Origin: an uncultured Pseudomonadota bacterium
GTDB taxonomy: Bacteria; Pseudomonadota; Gammaproteobacteria; Steroidobacterales; Steroidobacteraceae
DNA length: 64,000 bases
Assembly (NCBI GenBank): GCA_903927005.1
Contig: CAIYLH010000059.1
Coordinates: forward strand, 1-64,000
Direction: 5' to 3'
A program made the position numbers and the translations under genes. How positions within the stretch are numbered: the first letter of the stretch is position 1; every line of letters starts with the position of its first letter. Shown piece after piece: positions 9,278-17,765 of this stretch. The notes beneath the pieces were generated by a model. It had not been told where the DNA came from. It saw only the letters and a program-made list of their open reading frames with translations, and did no database searches.

Positions 9278-10474
9278 ATGGCAGATCAAAAGAGCGGCCC
9301 GAATTTCAACTGGAGCGACCCGTTCCTGTTCGACGACCAGCTAAGTGACGAGGAGCGCCTGATCCGTGACAGTGCGCGCGACTTCGCGCAGACCGAGCTG
9401 CAGCCGCGCGTCACCGAGGCCTATCTGCAGGAGAAGACCGACACGTCGATCTTCCGCCAGTACGGCTCGCTGGGGCTGCTCGGCGTCACGCTGCCTGTCG
9501 AGTACGGCGGCGCGGGCGCGTCCTATGTCGCCTATGGTCTTGTGGCGCGGGAGATCGAGCGCGTGGACTCCGGCTACCGCTCGATGATGAGCGTGCAGTC
9601 GTCGCTGGTGATGTACCCGATTTACGCGTTCGGCAGCGAGGCGCAGCGGCGAAAGTACCTGCCGCGCCTCGCCTCTGGCGAGCACATCGGTTGCTTCGGA
9701 CTGACCGAGCCCGGCGCGGGCTCCGATCCAGGTGCCCTGCGCACGCGTGCCGAGAAGACTGCTAACGGCTATCGCCTGATCGGCTCAAAGATGTGGATCT
9801 CCAACAGTCCCGTGGCTGACGTGTTCGTCGTCTGGGCGAAGTCTGCTGCCCACGATGGCGCGATCCGCGGCTTCGTGCTCGAGAAGGGCATGAAGGGCCT
9901 GTCGGCGCCGAAGATCGAGGGCAAGCTGTCGCTGCGCGCCTCGATTACCGGTGAGATCGTGATGGACAACGTCGAGGTCTCCGAAGACGCGCTGCTGCCG
10001 AACGTGTCCGGCCTGCGCGGCCCGTTCGAGTGTTTGAATCGCGCTCGCTTCGGGATCGCCTGGGGCGTGATGGGGGCAGCCGAGGACTGCTGGCACCGCG
10101 CCCGCAACTATGGCCTGGAGCGTATCCAGTTCAACCGTCCGCTCGCCCAGACGCAGCTGTTCCAGAAGAAGCTCGCCGACATGCAGACTGAAATCGCCCT
10201 CGGCCTGCAGGCTGCGCTGCGAGTCGGCCGTCTGTTCGATGAGGGCAAGATGGCGCCTGAGATGATCTCGCTGATCAAGCGCAACAACTGCGGCAAGGCA
10301 CTGGACATCGCGCGTGTCGCGCGCGATATGCACGGCGGTAACGGCATCTCGAGTGAGTACCACGTGATGCGCCACGCGCAGAACCTGGAGACCGTTAACA
10401 CCTACGAGGGTACGCATGACGTTCACGCCCTGATCCTGGGGCGTGCGCAGACCGGCCTGCAGGCATTCTTCTAG
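9278..10474 (+). CDS. gcdH: Glutaryl-CoA dehydrogenase
   Basis: 398 residues. It oxidatively decarboxylates glutaryl-CoA to crotonyl-CoA using FAD, in lysine, tryptophan and glutarate degradation. The diagnostic [15 protein letters not shown] stretch supplies the arginine that recognises the glutaryl carboxylate. [13 protein letters not shown] and WISNSP are the acyl-CoA dehydrogenase signatures, and the catalytic base is Glu377 in [10 protein letters not shown]. It starts 10 bases before the neighbouring CoA-transferase start signal region ends and is clearly in one operon with it. Confidence 0.95.
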   Translation: MADQKSGPNFNWSDPFLFDDQLSDEERLIRDSARDFAQTELQPRVTEAYLQEKTDTSIFRQYGSLGLLGVTLPVEYGGAGASYVAYGLVAREIERVDSGYRSMMSVQSSLVMYPIYAFGSEAQRRKYLPRLASGEHIGCFGLTEPGAGSDPGALRTRAEKTANGYRLIGSKMWISNSPVADVFVVWAKSAAHDGAIRGFVLEKGMKGLSAPKIEGKLSLRASITGEIVMDNVEVSEDALLPNVSGLRGPFECLNRARFGIAWGVMGAAEDCWHRARNYGLERIQFNRPLAQTQLFQKKLADMQTEIALGLQAALRVGRLFDEGKMAPEMISLIKRNNCGKALDIARVARDMHGGNGISSEYHVMRHAQNLETVNTYEGTHDVHALILGRAQTGLQAFF

Positions 10475-10483
10475 GAGCTGCGG

Positions 10484-11650
10484 ATGAATGCACCGCTTGC
10501 GGGTCTGCGCGTTGTCGAACTTGCCCGCATTCTTGCCGGCCCGTGGATCGGTCAGACGCTGGCCGATCTAGGCGCTGAGGTCATTAAAGTCGAGTCGCCC
10601 GACGGGGACGACACGCGCAAGTGGGGGCCGCCGTTTGTGACGGCGCCGGACGGTACGCCGATCGACTCGGCGTATTACCACTGCTGCAACCGTGGCAAGC
10701 GCTCGATCGTGGCGGATTTCCGCCTCGAGTCGGACCTCGAGGTAGTGCATCGGCTGATAGAGCGGGCCGATGTCGTGATCGAGAATTTCAAGACCGGCGG
10801 GCTGCAGAAATTTGGACTCGACTACGCGAGCCTGAGCGAGCGCCACCCGCGACTCGTCTATTGTTCCGTGACTGGCTTCGGTCAGGATGGTCCGTACTGC
10901 GAGCGGGCCGGCTACGATGCGATGATCCAGGCCATGAGTGGCATCATGGACCTTACCGGCGAGCCTGACGGCGCTCCGCAGAAGATCGGCGTGGCTTTCG
11001 CCGATATCTTTACCGGGGTCTACGGCGTCATCGCGGTGCAGGCGGCGCTGGCGCAGCGCGAGCGCACTGGTCGTGGCCAGCACGTCGACATGGCGCTGAT
11101 GGACGTGATGGTATCGGTGCTAGCAAACCAATCGCTGAACTACCTTGTCTCTGGCAACGTGCCGCGGCGGCTCGGTAACTGCCATCCGAACATCGTCCCG
11201 TATCAGACCTTCGCTGTGGCGGATGGGAACATCATGGTGGCCGTCGGGAATGATGCGCAGTATCGGCGCTTCTGCGAGGTGCTAGGGCGGCCTGATCTTG
11301 CGCTGGATGAGCGCTATGCTGCGAACGCGAATCGTGTCCGCCATCGAGAAACGCTGGTGCCTGAACTCGTCGCGCTGCTGGGCGCCTTGCCGCGCGATAC
11401 CCTGCTTGGCCGTCTGGAGGCTGTCGGTGTGCCGGCAGGTCCGATCAATACGGTGGCCGACGTGTTTGCGGACCCGCAGGTCCTGCATCGCGGCATGCGC
11501 GTTGATCTGCCGAGTGCCGATGTTGCCGGCGGCACGGTGCCGAGCGTGCGTACGCCGATTCGCTTTTCAGCGGCAGAGCTCGCGCTCGGCCGCCCTTCGC
11601 CACGCTTAGGCCAGCACACGGACGAGATTCGGCGCGAGCTGGGACTCTAG
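10484..11650 (+). CDS. Class III (CaiB/BaiF) CoA-transferase, probable glutarate CoA-transferase
   Basis: 388 residues. The N-terminal VVELARILAGPWIGQTLADLGAEVIKVE is the family III signature and the catalytic aspartate is Asp174 (FADIFTG). These enzymes move CoA between carboxylic acids. Placement 9 bases after gcdH matches bacterial gcdG and the human SUGCT pairing, so succinyl-CoA:glutarate CoA transfer is the likely reaction, feeding GcdH. AGGAG precedes the ATG. The specific acyl pair is inferred from context only. Confidence 0.9.
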   Translation: MNAPLAGLRVVELARILAGPWIGQTLADLGAEVIKVESPDGDDTRKWGPPFVTAPDGTPIDSAYYHCCNRGKRSIVADFRLESDLEVVHRLIERADVVIENFKTGGLQKFGLDYASLSERHPRLVYCSVTGFGQDGPYCERAGYDAMIQAMSGIMDLTGEPDGAPQKIGVAFADIFTGVYGVIAVQAALAQRERTGRGQHVDMALMDVMVSVLANQSLNYLVSGNVPRRLGNCHPNIVPYQTFAVADGNIMVAVGNDAQYRRFCEVLGRPDLALDERYAANANRVRHRETLVPELVALLGALPRDTLLGRLEAVGVPAGPINTVADVFADPQVLHRGMRVDLPSADVAGGTVPSVRTPIRFSAAELALGRPSPRLGQHTDEIRRELGL

Positions 11651-11696
11651 CTCAGGCGTTTACTCCTAGAACTTCTCTTTCCTGGACGACATTCCG

Positions 11697-13136
11697 ATGG
11701 CTGACGATACCAAGCTCAATCTGATCGGCGGCGAATGGGTCGCAGGGGTCGGCTCGCAGCCGAACGTGAATCCCTCTGATCTGGCCGATGTGGTTGGCGT
11801 TTACGCGCAGGGCGACTCTGGCGATGTAGACGCGGCAGTTCAGGCGGCCGAGCGCGCTTTGCCGGCATGGCGTTTCGGTGCGCTGCAGCAACGCTCCGAC
11901 CTGCTAGATCGGGTGGGGACGATGATTCTTGCCCGCCGTGAGGAGCTCGGCAGACTACTGTCGCGGGAGGAGGGCAAGACGCTCGCCGAGGGCATCGGCG
12001 AGGCCGCGCGCGCCGGCCAGATTTTCAAATTTTTCGCCGCTGAAGCGCTACGGATGCCGGGTGAGGCGCTCGAGTCCGTGCGTCCCGGCGTCGAGGTTGA
12101 GGTACGACGCGAGCCGGTGGGTGTCGTGGGGCTGATCACGCCATGGAACTTTCCGATCGCGATCCCCGCCTGGAAGATCGCGCCGGCACTCGCGTTCGGC
12201 AATACGGTCGTTATTAAGCCGGCGGATCTCACGCCCGGCTCCGTGCATGCGCTGGCGCAGATCCTTGCCGAATGTGGCTGCCCGGCGGGAGTGTTCAATC
12301 TCGTCATGGGACGCGGTCGCGTCGTTGGCGAGGCCCTGCTCGCGCATCCTGGCGTTTCGGCACTGTCGTTCACCGGCTCCGTTGACGTCGGTCGCGAGCT
12401 CATCGCGCGCGCTGCGGCACGGCAGTTGCGCGTGCAGGCGGAAATGGGCGGCAAGAACCCCATGGTCGTGATGAATGACGCGAACCTCGATGTGGTGCTG
12501 CCGGCCTGCGTCAACGCGGCGTTTTACTCAACCGGCCAACGCTGCACCGCGGCGTCACGTTTCATCGTTGAGCGCGGCATCCTGCCGGAGTTCAGCGCAA
12601 GGCTGGTTAAGGCTGCGAACGAACTGCGGGTCGGCCATGCGCTCGAGTCGCAGACGCAGATGGGACCGGTCGTGTCGCAGAGCCAGCTTGACGGGAATCA
12701 GCGCTATGTCGCGCTGGCGCGCGAAGAGGGAGCGACGGTGATCGGCGGCGAACTGGTGGAGTGCCCGACGCGTGGGCACTACATGCGCCCGGCGGTGTTC
12801 CTCGACGCCACCAACCAGATGCGGACCAGTCGTGAGGAGATCTTCGGGCCCTGCGCATCGGTTATCGCGGCGGATGACTTCGAGCAGGCGCTGGCGCTGG
12901 CCAATGACACGCCGTTTGGGCTCAGCGCTGGTATCTGCACGACGAGCTTGAAGCATTCCCGCGAGTTCACCCGCCGCGCGCGCGCGGGACTGGTGATGGT
13001 CAACCTCGCCACTGCGGGCGTCGATTATCACGTTCCGTTCGGCGGGACGCGCGGCTCGTCCTACGGGCCGCGTGAGCAGGGACGGTATGCGGTCGAGTTC
13101 TACACGACGGTCAAGACGGCCTATACGCTAGCCTGA
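11697..13136 (+). CDS. NAD(P)-dependent aldehyde dehydrogenase, 2,5-dioxovalerate dehydrogenase-like
   Basis: 479 residues. Catalytic Asn151 (PWNFPI), Glu249 (EMGGKN) and Cys283 (GQRCTAAS) are present. The C-terminal FGGTRGSSYGPREQG is typical of alpha-ketoglutarate semialdehyde (2,5-dioxovalerate) dehydrogenases rather than of succinate or glutarate semialdehyde dehydrogenases. It is the third gene of the gcdH operon, 46 bases after the CoA-transferase. In this context it may instead oxidise glutarate semialdehyde from lysine breakdown. Family certain, substrate open. Confidence 0.85.
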   Translation: MADDTKLNLIGGEWVAGVGSQPNVNPSDLADVVGVYAQGDSGDVDAAVQAAERALPAWRFGALQQRSDLLDRVGTMILARREELGRLLSREEGKTLAEGIGEAARAGQIFKFFAAEALRMPGEALESVRPGVEVEVRREPVGVVGLITPWNFPIAIPAWKIAPALAFGNTVVIKPADLTPGSVHALAQILAECGCPAGVFNLVMGRGRVVGEALLAHPGVSALSFTGSVDVGRELIARAAARQLRVQAEMGGKNPMVVMNDANLDVVLPACVNAAFYSTGQRCTAASRFIVERGILPEFSARLVKAANELRVGHALESQTQMGPVVSQSQLDGNQRYVALAREEGATVIGGELVECPTRGHYMRPAVFLDATNQMRTSREEIFGPCASVIAADDFEQALALANDTPFGLSAGICTTSLKHSREFTRRARAGLVMVNLATAGVDYHVPFGGTRGSSYGPREQGRYAVEFYTTVKTAYTLA

Positions 13137-13139
13137 GCG

Positions 13140-13550
13140 TCAACGGCCAAAGAGGTGGACGTCATCCACCTCGATGACCGGGACCTCCCAGGGATGGCGC
13201 GCAGCGATCTCGCCCAGCAGCGTAGCGAGCCGATCGCTGTCGCAGGTGGCCGCGACGTAGGTTTTTACCGTTGCGGTCACCGACACGGCACGTTCACCTG
13301 ATACACCCAGGGTTGGGCGGGCGTTGGCCTGCGGGGTGAAGGCCTCCAGCCCGAGGCCGATTTCGCACACGCCCCGGTATTGACCGAAATTGCCGAATTC
13401 AGTCGAGGACTCGATCAGGGTGAGGATCGGTGCGACGCCTTCGTCCGCGGCGAGCGCCGCGGCGTCACCGCCTGCGACCGCGCGGAGCGTTTCCGGGCGG
13501 ATAGGGCAGTGGATTGTGATGCGGCGCACCGGGCGCAGGGTTGGCGTCAT
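13140..13550 (-). CDS. Small protein with a CutA/NIF3-like C-terminal motif, function unknown
   Basis: 136 residues, no signal peptide. The sequence ends in AARHPWEVPVIEVDDVHLFG, which resembles the HPYEVPE segment of CutA1 and the NIF3 insertion domain, small trimeric ferredoxin-like folds that may bind metals or metabolites. The middle (TVKTYVAATCDSDRLATLLGEI) fits the same alpha-beta pattern. It converges with the aldehyde dehydrogenase gene with only 3 bases between. I infer only a fold relationship. Confidence 0.6.
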   Translation of the reverse strand: MTPTLRPVRRITIHCPIRPETLRAVAGGDAAALAADEGVAPILTLIESSTEFGNFGQYRGVCEIGLGLEAFTPQANARPTLGVSGERAVSVTATVKTYVAATCDSDRLATLLGEIAARHPWEVPVIEVDDVHLFGR

Positions 13551-13586
13551 CGGCGTCTACTCGGGAAAGATCTGCACGCCGGTCTT

Positions 13587-13618
13587 CCTGGCGCGCCTGC
13601 GGTAGCAGGGGCGCCAGG
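13587..13618 (-). terminator. Strong stem-loop between two minus-strand genes
   Basis: CCTGGCGC (13587-13594) pairs with GCGCCAGG (13611-13618). After one G-G mismatch, CCTG (13596-13599) pairs with CAGG (13606-13609) around a 6-base loop. It begins 7 bases after the stop of the gene ending at 13626. No T-run follows on the minus strand, so it may be a Rho-assisted terminator or an mRNA-stabilising hairpin. Confidence 0.4.
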
Positions 13619-13625
13619 GGGGCAA

Positions 13626-14045
13626 TCAGCGCTTCTGCCGCGTCTTGGCCTTTGGCGGGGCCTCAGGTGCCGGCGGGCGGGAGAAGTCGACGATGAAACG
13701 ATCGCCGTCAAACGTCGTGACTTTGCCGGTCAGGTCCGGCCGGACGCCGATAATCCGCGGTAGTGGGCCGCGTGCCGGCGTCACGATGACGAGGCGGATC
13801 GGCATTTCGCCTTCATGGGCGAGCTTCAGATGCGCGCTCAGCTGGACCTTGTGCCGCTCGGCGGACGGATCGGTCGAGATCGCGTCCTCGTAGCGCAACA
13901 CGCCCTTGAGGGGGTGGTCGAACTTGGTGGCGTTGCAGCTAAGAACTACGGCACCGTCGGTTGTGAGAGCCGATAGCACGGGCTGGCCGCGGGGAATTGT
14001 GGCGCGGTAGCGGGCGTAGGCGTCGGCGAGTCTGAGCGGTTCCAC
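13626..14045 (-). CDS. Conserved-looking hypothetical protein with basic tail
   Basis: 139 residues from GTG 14045, chosen because AAGGA lies 8 bases upstream. A longer ATG frame to 14108 lacks such a site and adds an unconvincing leader. There is no signal peptide. The centre is predicted mixed alpha-beta (VLSCNATKFDHPLKGVLRYED, MPIRLVIVTPARG) and the end is a proline/lysine-rich tail (PPAPEAPPKAKTRQKR) that could bind nucleic acid. I do not recognise the family. Confidence 0.55.
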   Translation of the reverse strand: MEPLRLADAYARYRATIPRGQPVLSALTTDGAVVLSCNATKFDHPLKGVLRYEDAISTDPSAERHKVQLSAHLKLAHEGEMPIRLVIVTPARGPLPRIIGVRPDLTGKVTTFDGDRFIVDFSRPPAPEAPPKAKTRQKR

Positions 14046-14265
14046 AGGGGCAATCCTTGGGCGGCAAGCCGGCGAATCGCGGGTGAGGCGCAGGCCGGCG
14101 TCGTGCACGGCTCGGTCGCCGGTACGTGGGGTGGAGCTGCCGTTGCAGCCAAACCAGGGGGTATCTGGGACCGCGAAGGGGCGGCCGGCGCCGCTACGAG
14201 TCGGCGGCGCTGGATCAGTCTAGCATGTCGTCCCGGACCAGCCGCAGCTGTCGGGACGACGCGGC

Positions 14266-14370
14266 TCAGCGCTTGTTGGACGCCTTGTCACGCTTGGCAG
14301 CGCGCTTCTCGTCGGGCGTCTTAGCCGCCTTCTTCTTCGTTTCCTTCTTCTTGTCCATTCCCTTGCTCAT
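14266..14370 (-). CDS. 34-residue lysine/arginine-rich mini-protein
   Basis: ATG 14370 to TGA 14266, beginning MSKGMDKKKETKKKAAK and ending KRDKASNKR. AAGGA lies 8 bases upstream. The start ATG overlaps the stop of the preceding mini-gene (ATGA), so the pair is translationally coupled. More than 40 percent of residues are Lys or Arg, with no hydrophobic core, so an RNA-binding or ribosome-associated disordered peptide is plausible. Similar short KKK proteins occur in many gammaproteobacterial genomes with no known role (recollection, not searched). Confidence 0.65.
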   Translation of the reverse strand: MSKGMDKKKETKKKAAKTPDEKRAAKRDKASNKR

Positions 14371-14513
14371 GGCGTTTCCTTGGGTTCGACTGGGGCTTCG
14401 CCTTCGCCTTCGCCTGCACGGGGCGCCTGGCGCTTGAGGAGCTTTTCGGCCTTCTCACGCTTCTTAGCGGCTTCCCGCTGTTTTTTCATGTGCTGATAGT
14501 TGGGCTTCGCCAT
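14367..14513 (-). CDS. 48-residue basic helical mini-protein
   Basis: ATG 14513 to TGA 14367, with GGAG 6-9 bases upstream. It begins MAKPNYQHMKKQREAAKKRE. A charged helix of alternating Lys/Arg and Glu is followed by an acidic tail (GEGEGEAPVEPKETP), part of which comes from a CTTCGC triplet-pair repeat in the DNA. It overlaps the next mini-gene by four bases. The MAKPNYQxxKxQRE start resembles short conserved proteins of unknown function. Probably real, function unknown. Confidence 0.65.
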   Translation of the reverse strand: MAKPNYQHMKKQREAAKKREKAEKLLKRQAPRAGEGEGEAPVEPKETP

Positions 14514-14685
14514 GGGACTCCAGTGACGGACGCGAACGTTAGGCCTTCTACGATACTACTTTGGCGTACTGCCCATTTGCCTCAATTCGTCGGCGAGGCC
14601 CAACTCGGGCGCTGATTACGGCCGCGTCAGCCCGCCTACTTCGGCTACATTGCCAGCGCAGGAACCGCTGTGGGAGGTCCCGACG

Positions 14686-15147
14686 TTGGCTGAATCGTTG
14701 ATTTGGGTGGATGCAGACGCCTGTCCAAAGGTGGTGCGAGAGATCCTCTGCCGTGCCGCGGAGCGCACGCGTGTGCAGGTCACCTTCGTGGCGAACCAGA
14801 CCATAGCGCTGCCGCGAGTCCCCGGCCTGAAGATGCTGACGGTCCCTGCCGGATTCGATGTCGCCGATCATGCGATCGCCGCGCGCGCAGGCGAGGGGGA
14901 CCTTGTGATCACCTCGGATATTCCGCTGGCGGCCGAAGTGATCGCCAAAGGCGCGCAGGCGCTCAGTCCACGCGGCGAGAAATTCTCTCCCGACACGATC
15001 CGCTCGCAGCTGATGATGCGTGACTTCATGGATACGATGCGCTCGAGCCTGCTTATCAGCGGTGGGCCGCCACCGCTGGGCCTGTCGGAACGAAACGCAT
15101 TCGCAGGGCATTTGGACCGTTGGTTGGCGCACCGCGCGTTGGCCTGA
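14686..15147 (+). CDS. yaiI: YaiI/YqxD family protein (DUF188, PIN-like)
   Basis: 153 residues from TTG 14686, which has GGAGG 8 bases upstream. An ATG at 14650 would add a leader not seen in the family. Family hallmarks are [15 protein letters not shown] near the start, [27 protein letters not shown], and the end ([18 protein letters not shown]). The fold is PIN-like with conserved acidic residues, and a metal-dependent nuclease role has been suggested for such folds but not shown. Confidence 0.88.
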   Translation: MAESLIWVDADACPKVVREILCRAAERTRVQVTFVANQTIALPRVPGLKMLTVPAGFDVADHAIAARAGEGDLVITSDIPLAAEVIAKGAQALSPRGEKFSPDTIRSQLMMRDFMDTMRSSLLISGGPPPLGLSERNAFAGHLDRWLAHRALA

Positions 15148-15155
15148 GACAGGCC

Positions 15156-15178
15156 GGCCAGTTCCTGCATGACTGGCC
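15156..15178 (+). terminator. Stem-loop downstream of yaiI
   Basis: GGCCAGT (15156-15162) and ACTGGCC (15172-15178) form a perfect 7-bp stem with a 9-base loop, 9 bases after the yaiI stop. It is followed by AATCTTG, a weak T-tract. Weak intrinsic terminator candidate. Confidence 0.35.
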
Positions 15179-15342
15179 AATCTTGCTGAGCGGCGCGCCG
15201 CCAGCTTGTCGCTCAGTCGCGACAGTGTTTCGACTTTTACGGCATTGAAAACAGCGCCTCACGCGGCTACGGTGAGCCGTTCGCCTTTTGCTGGAATGAC
15301 TCCAGTAGAGCCAAGTGCCGCCCATCGGCAGGAGAGCCGTAC

Positions 15343-16260
15343 ATGGGCTACCTGATCCTTGTCTTTGCTTTGCTGCTGGCGCCTGCCATGTCTGCTCATG
15401 CTCGCGTCAGCGTGAGCGTCGGCATTAACCTCGGCTCCTTCCCGGAGCTGGTACCTGTACCTGGATATCCCGTCTATTACGATCCTCGCGTCGACGGCAA
15501 CTACTTCTTCTACGATGGGCTGTATTGGTTGTACGAAGGCGACGGCTGGTATTCCAGTGACTGGTACGACGGGCCGTGGCGGTTTGTGACCCCGATGTAC
15601 GTGCCGTTGTTTGTTCTGCGCATCCCGGTGCGCTACTACCGTCGACCGCCGGCGTACTTCCGCGGCTGGCGTGATGACGAGTCGCCGCGCTGGGGCGAGC
15701 ACTGGGGCCGCGGCTGGGCGGAGCGCCGGCACGGTTGGGATCACTGGGACCGCCGCAACATGCCGCGAGCAGCGCCGTTGCCGTTGTACCAGCGCGAGTA
15801 TGCGGGGGACCGCTACCCGCGAGCGCCCGATCAGCAGCGCTCGATCCGGTCCTCCCAGTACCCGTATCGGCCCCATGAGTCGAACACGCGGCAGCAGTGG
15901 CAACGGCAGGAGCGATCTGACCGACCGCCTGATGCCGGCTCGATCCGTTCGCGCGAGGGCGGCAGCGATCGTGGCGGGCCGCACGAGCAGGGCACTTCTC
16001 GTGGCGATGTGATCAGCCGGCCTGAATACCGATCCGACCGACCGCCGCCGGGCGCCAGACCTGAGTCGGCCGGGCAGGAACGGCGGCAACCGCCGCGGCA
16101 GGAACGAATGCCGCAGGAGCGACCCCCGCAGCAGATGCAGCAGGCGCCGCATGAGCAGCGCGCGGCACCGCCGCCGCGTGAGCCGCAGCAGGGCCGCAGG
16201 ACGCAGGATTTTCGTGACCGCGAGCCTCGCAGCGAGCCGCACGGTGGCGCTCCCCATTAG
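15343..16260 (+). CDS. Exported Tyr/Trp-rich then Arg/Gln/Pro-rich protein, unknown function
   Basis: 305 residues. A clean signal peptide (MGYLILVFALLLAPAMSAHA) precedes a compact tyrosine/tryptophan-rich region (residues about 22-110; DGNYFFYDGLYWLYEGDGWY and YXXXWY patterns). A long low-complexity tail of Arg, Gln, Pro, Glu and Ser follows, probably disordered. The front half resembles small periplasmic proteins with repeated aromatic motifs found in proteobacteria. A site GGAG is 9 bases before the ATG. The very basic tail suggests binding to a polyanion such as LPS or nucleic acid (inference). Confidence 0.7.
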   Translation: MGYLILVFALLLAPAMSAHARVSVSVGINLGSFPELVPVPGYPVYYDPRVDGNYFFYDGLYWLYEGDGWYSSDWYDGPWRFVTPMYVPLFVLRIPVRYYRRPPAYFRGWRDDESPRWGEHWGRGWAERRHGWDHWDRRNMPRAAPLPLYQREYAGDRYPRAPDQQRSIRSSQYPYRPHESNTRQQWQRQERSDRPPDAGSIRSREGGSDRGGPHEQGTSRGDVISRPEYRSDRPPPGARPESAGQERRQPPRQERMPQERPPQQMQQAPHEQRAAPPPREPQQGRRTQDFRDREPRSEPHGGAPH

Positions 16261-16353
16261 CCGCCGGCATCGTTGACTGGTAGGGTTTCCCGGGTGGGGT
16301 GCCGACGCGCACTCCACCCGGAATTCCTGGGCGACGAGTCGTGGAGGCAGTCA

Positions 16354-16728
16354 ATGTCCGAGCGGGCGTATCTGGTTGCGGAACAATCTGTGGAGATCGA
16401 GACGGGCGATGACGTCGGCGTGCGTTGGCGTACGCTCACCAGTGCCGATCGCACGCCTACTGGGCAACTGACGAGTGGCGTCTGCGAGATCGAGCCTGGC
16501 GGCAAACTCGATCTGCATCGGCACCCGCCGCTGGAGCTCTATCATTTTCTTGCCGGTAGCGGTGTCGTCACGCTGGGCGACGAGGAGCACAGGGTGGGGC
16601 CGGGCGATACGATTTCCATCCCCGGCAATTGTCCGCACGCCATCCGCAACGACGGGACGACGCTGCTGAAGCTCTTCTACGTGTTTCCGGTCGACTCGTT
16701 CTCAGAGGTCGTCTACACGAACCTCTGA
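16354..16728 (+). CDS. Small cupin-domain protein
   Basis: 124 residues from ATG 16354, with GGAGG 6 bases upstream. The longer frame from 16273 is rejected. A single cupin barrel holds the metal-binding motif 1 (GGKLDLHRHPPLELYHFLAG) and motif 2 (GDTISIPGNCPHAIRN). Two histidines, Glu and a later histidine form the usual metal site. Such one-domain cupins are dioxygenases, isomerases or sugar/auxin-type binders, and the substrate is not visible. It converges with the ureohydrolase gene. Confidence 0.8.
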   Translation: MSERAYLVAEQSVEIETGDDVGVRWRTLTSADRTPTGQLTSGVCEIEPGGKLDLHRHPPLELYHFLAGSGVVTLGDEEHRVGPGDTISIPGNCPHAIRNDGTTLLKLFYVFPVDSFSEVVYTNL

Positions 16729-16750
16729 GGGGTGTGTGCGGGCCGTTGCT

Positions 16751-17692
16751 TCAGCGTGCCTTGGTGCGGCCGCAGAGGTAGGTCCAGACGAATGCCGAGG
16801 CGGCGTTGCTGGTGAGTTCCGCATGGTCGTAAGGTGGGGCGACCTCGCATAGGTCCATGCCGACCCAGTTCAGGTCGTGCCACTCCTCCAGCAGCGTCAG
16901 CACCTGTGAACTCGTCATGCCGCCGGGCTCCGGCGTGCCGGTGCCGGGCGCGAACGCCGGATCCAGGCAGTCGATGTCCAGCGACAGGTAGATGGGCACG
17001 GGACCGGCAGCCGCAAAGCGATCACGCACGGTCTGCAGGACCTGCGACAGTTGGCCTGCGCTTTCGAGACCGCGCAGATCGCGTGAGGTATAGATCAGGC
17101 CGCCGCGATCGGCGACGTAGCGGGCGGTTTCCGGAGCCGCCGACGAGCGAATGCCGACCTGTACGGTCAGGGTCGGGTCGATCAGGCCTTCCACGATCGC
17201 CTCGTGTACCCAGGTGCCATGACCCGACGGTTCGCCAAAGTGGTCGGTCCAGGTGTCGCAGTGCGCGTCGAAGTGCACGATTGCGAGCGGCCGTCCGAAG
17301 TGCGCGCGGTAGGCGCGCAGCAGCGGCAGCGTGATGGAGTGGTCACCACCCAGCCACACCATGTGGTGGCGCGCGATCAGCGCGGCGACCTGCGGCGCGA
17401 GCGCCTCGCGCATGCCGGCGAGCGAAGTATTGGGCAGGGTCAGGTCGCCAGCGTCGGCGAGGATGTCGAGTGGCGTCACGCCCCACAGCGGATGCGTACC
17501 GTCGCACAGCATGTGGCTGGCGCGGCGGATCTGGTACGGCCCAAAGCGCGAGCCGGGACGGTTCGTGGTCGAGCCGTCCCAGGGAATGCCGGCGACCACG
17601 CACGGCGCGTCCGGACGGGCTGCCAGCGACGGCGCCTTCAGAAAGCCCGCGTGCGTCGTCGAGGTCTGGAACGCGAAAGTGTAGTCGCCCAT
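16751..17692 (-). CDS. Ureohydrolase (agmatinase/guanidino-acid hydrolase family)
   Basis: 313 residues. It hydrolyses a guanidino compound to an amine and urea with a di-manganese (or nickel) centre. Metal ligands are His118 (GGDHSI), Asp142, His144 and Asp146 (HFDAHCDTW), and Asp239 and Asp241 (SLDIDCLDPAFAPG). The loop after His-Gly (HGTWVHEAI) differs from the HGTPFRRA type common in agmatinase, so agmatine, guanidinobutyrate, guanidinopropionate or another guanidino acid are all possible. It is the last gene of the mttB-led run, 73 bases after the dipeptidase. The urea could be used by the urease in this window. Confidence 0.88.
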   Translation of the reverse strand: MGDYTFAFQTSTTHAGFLKAPSLAARPDAPCVVAGIPWDGSTTNRPGSRFGPYQIRRASHMLCDGTHPLWGVTPLDILADAGDLTLPNTSLAGMREALAPQVAALIARHHMVWLGGDHSITLPLLRAYRAHFGRPLAIVHFDAHCDTWTDHFGEPSGHGTWVHEAIVEGLIDPTLTVQVGIRSSAAPETARYVADRGGLIYTSRDLRGLESAGQLSQVLQTVRDRFAAAGPVPIYLSLDIDCLDPAFAPGTGTPEPGGMTSSQVLTLLEEWHDLNWVGMDLCEVAPPYDHAELTSNAASAFVWTYLCGRTKAR

Positions 17693-17765
17693 CGTGAGAT
17701 TTCCGCTTCAGGTCTGGATGCTGGCTTGCTAGCTCAAGCGTAGCAGATGGCGGTGAGGCGACGGA

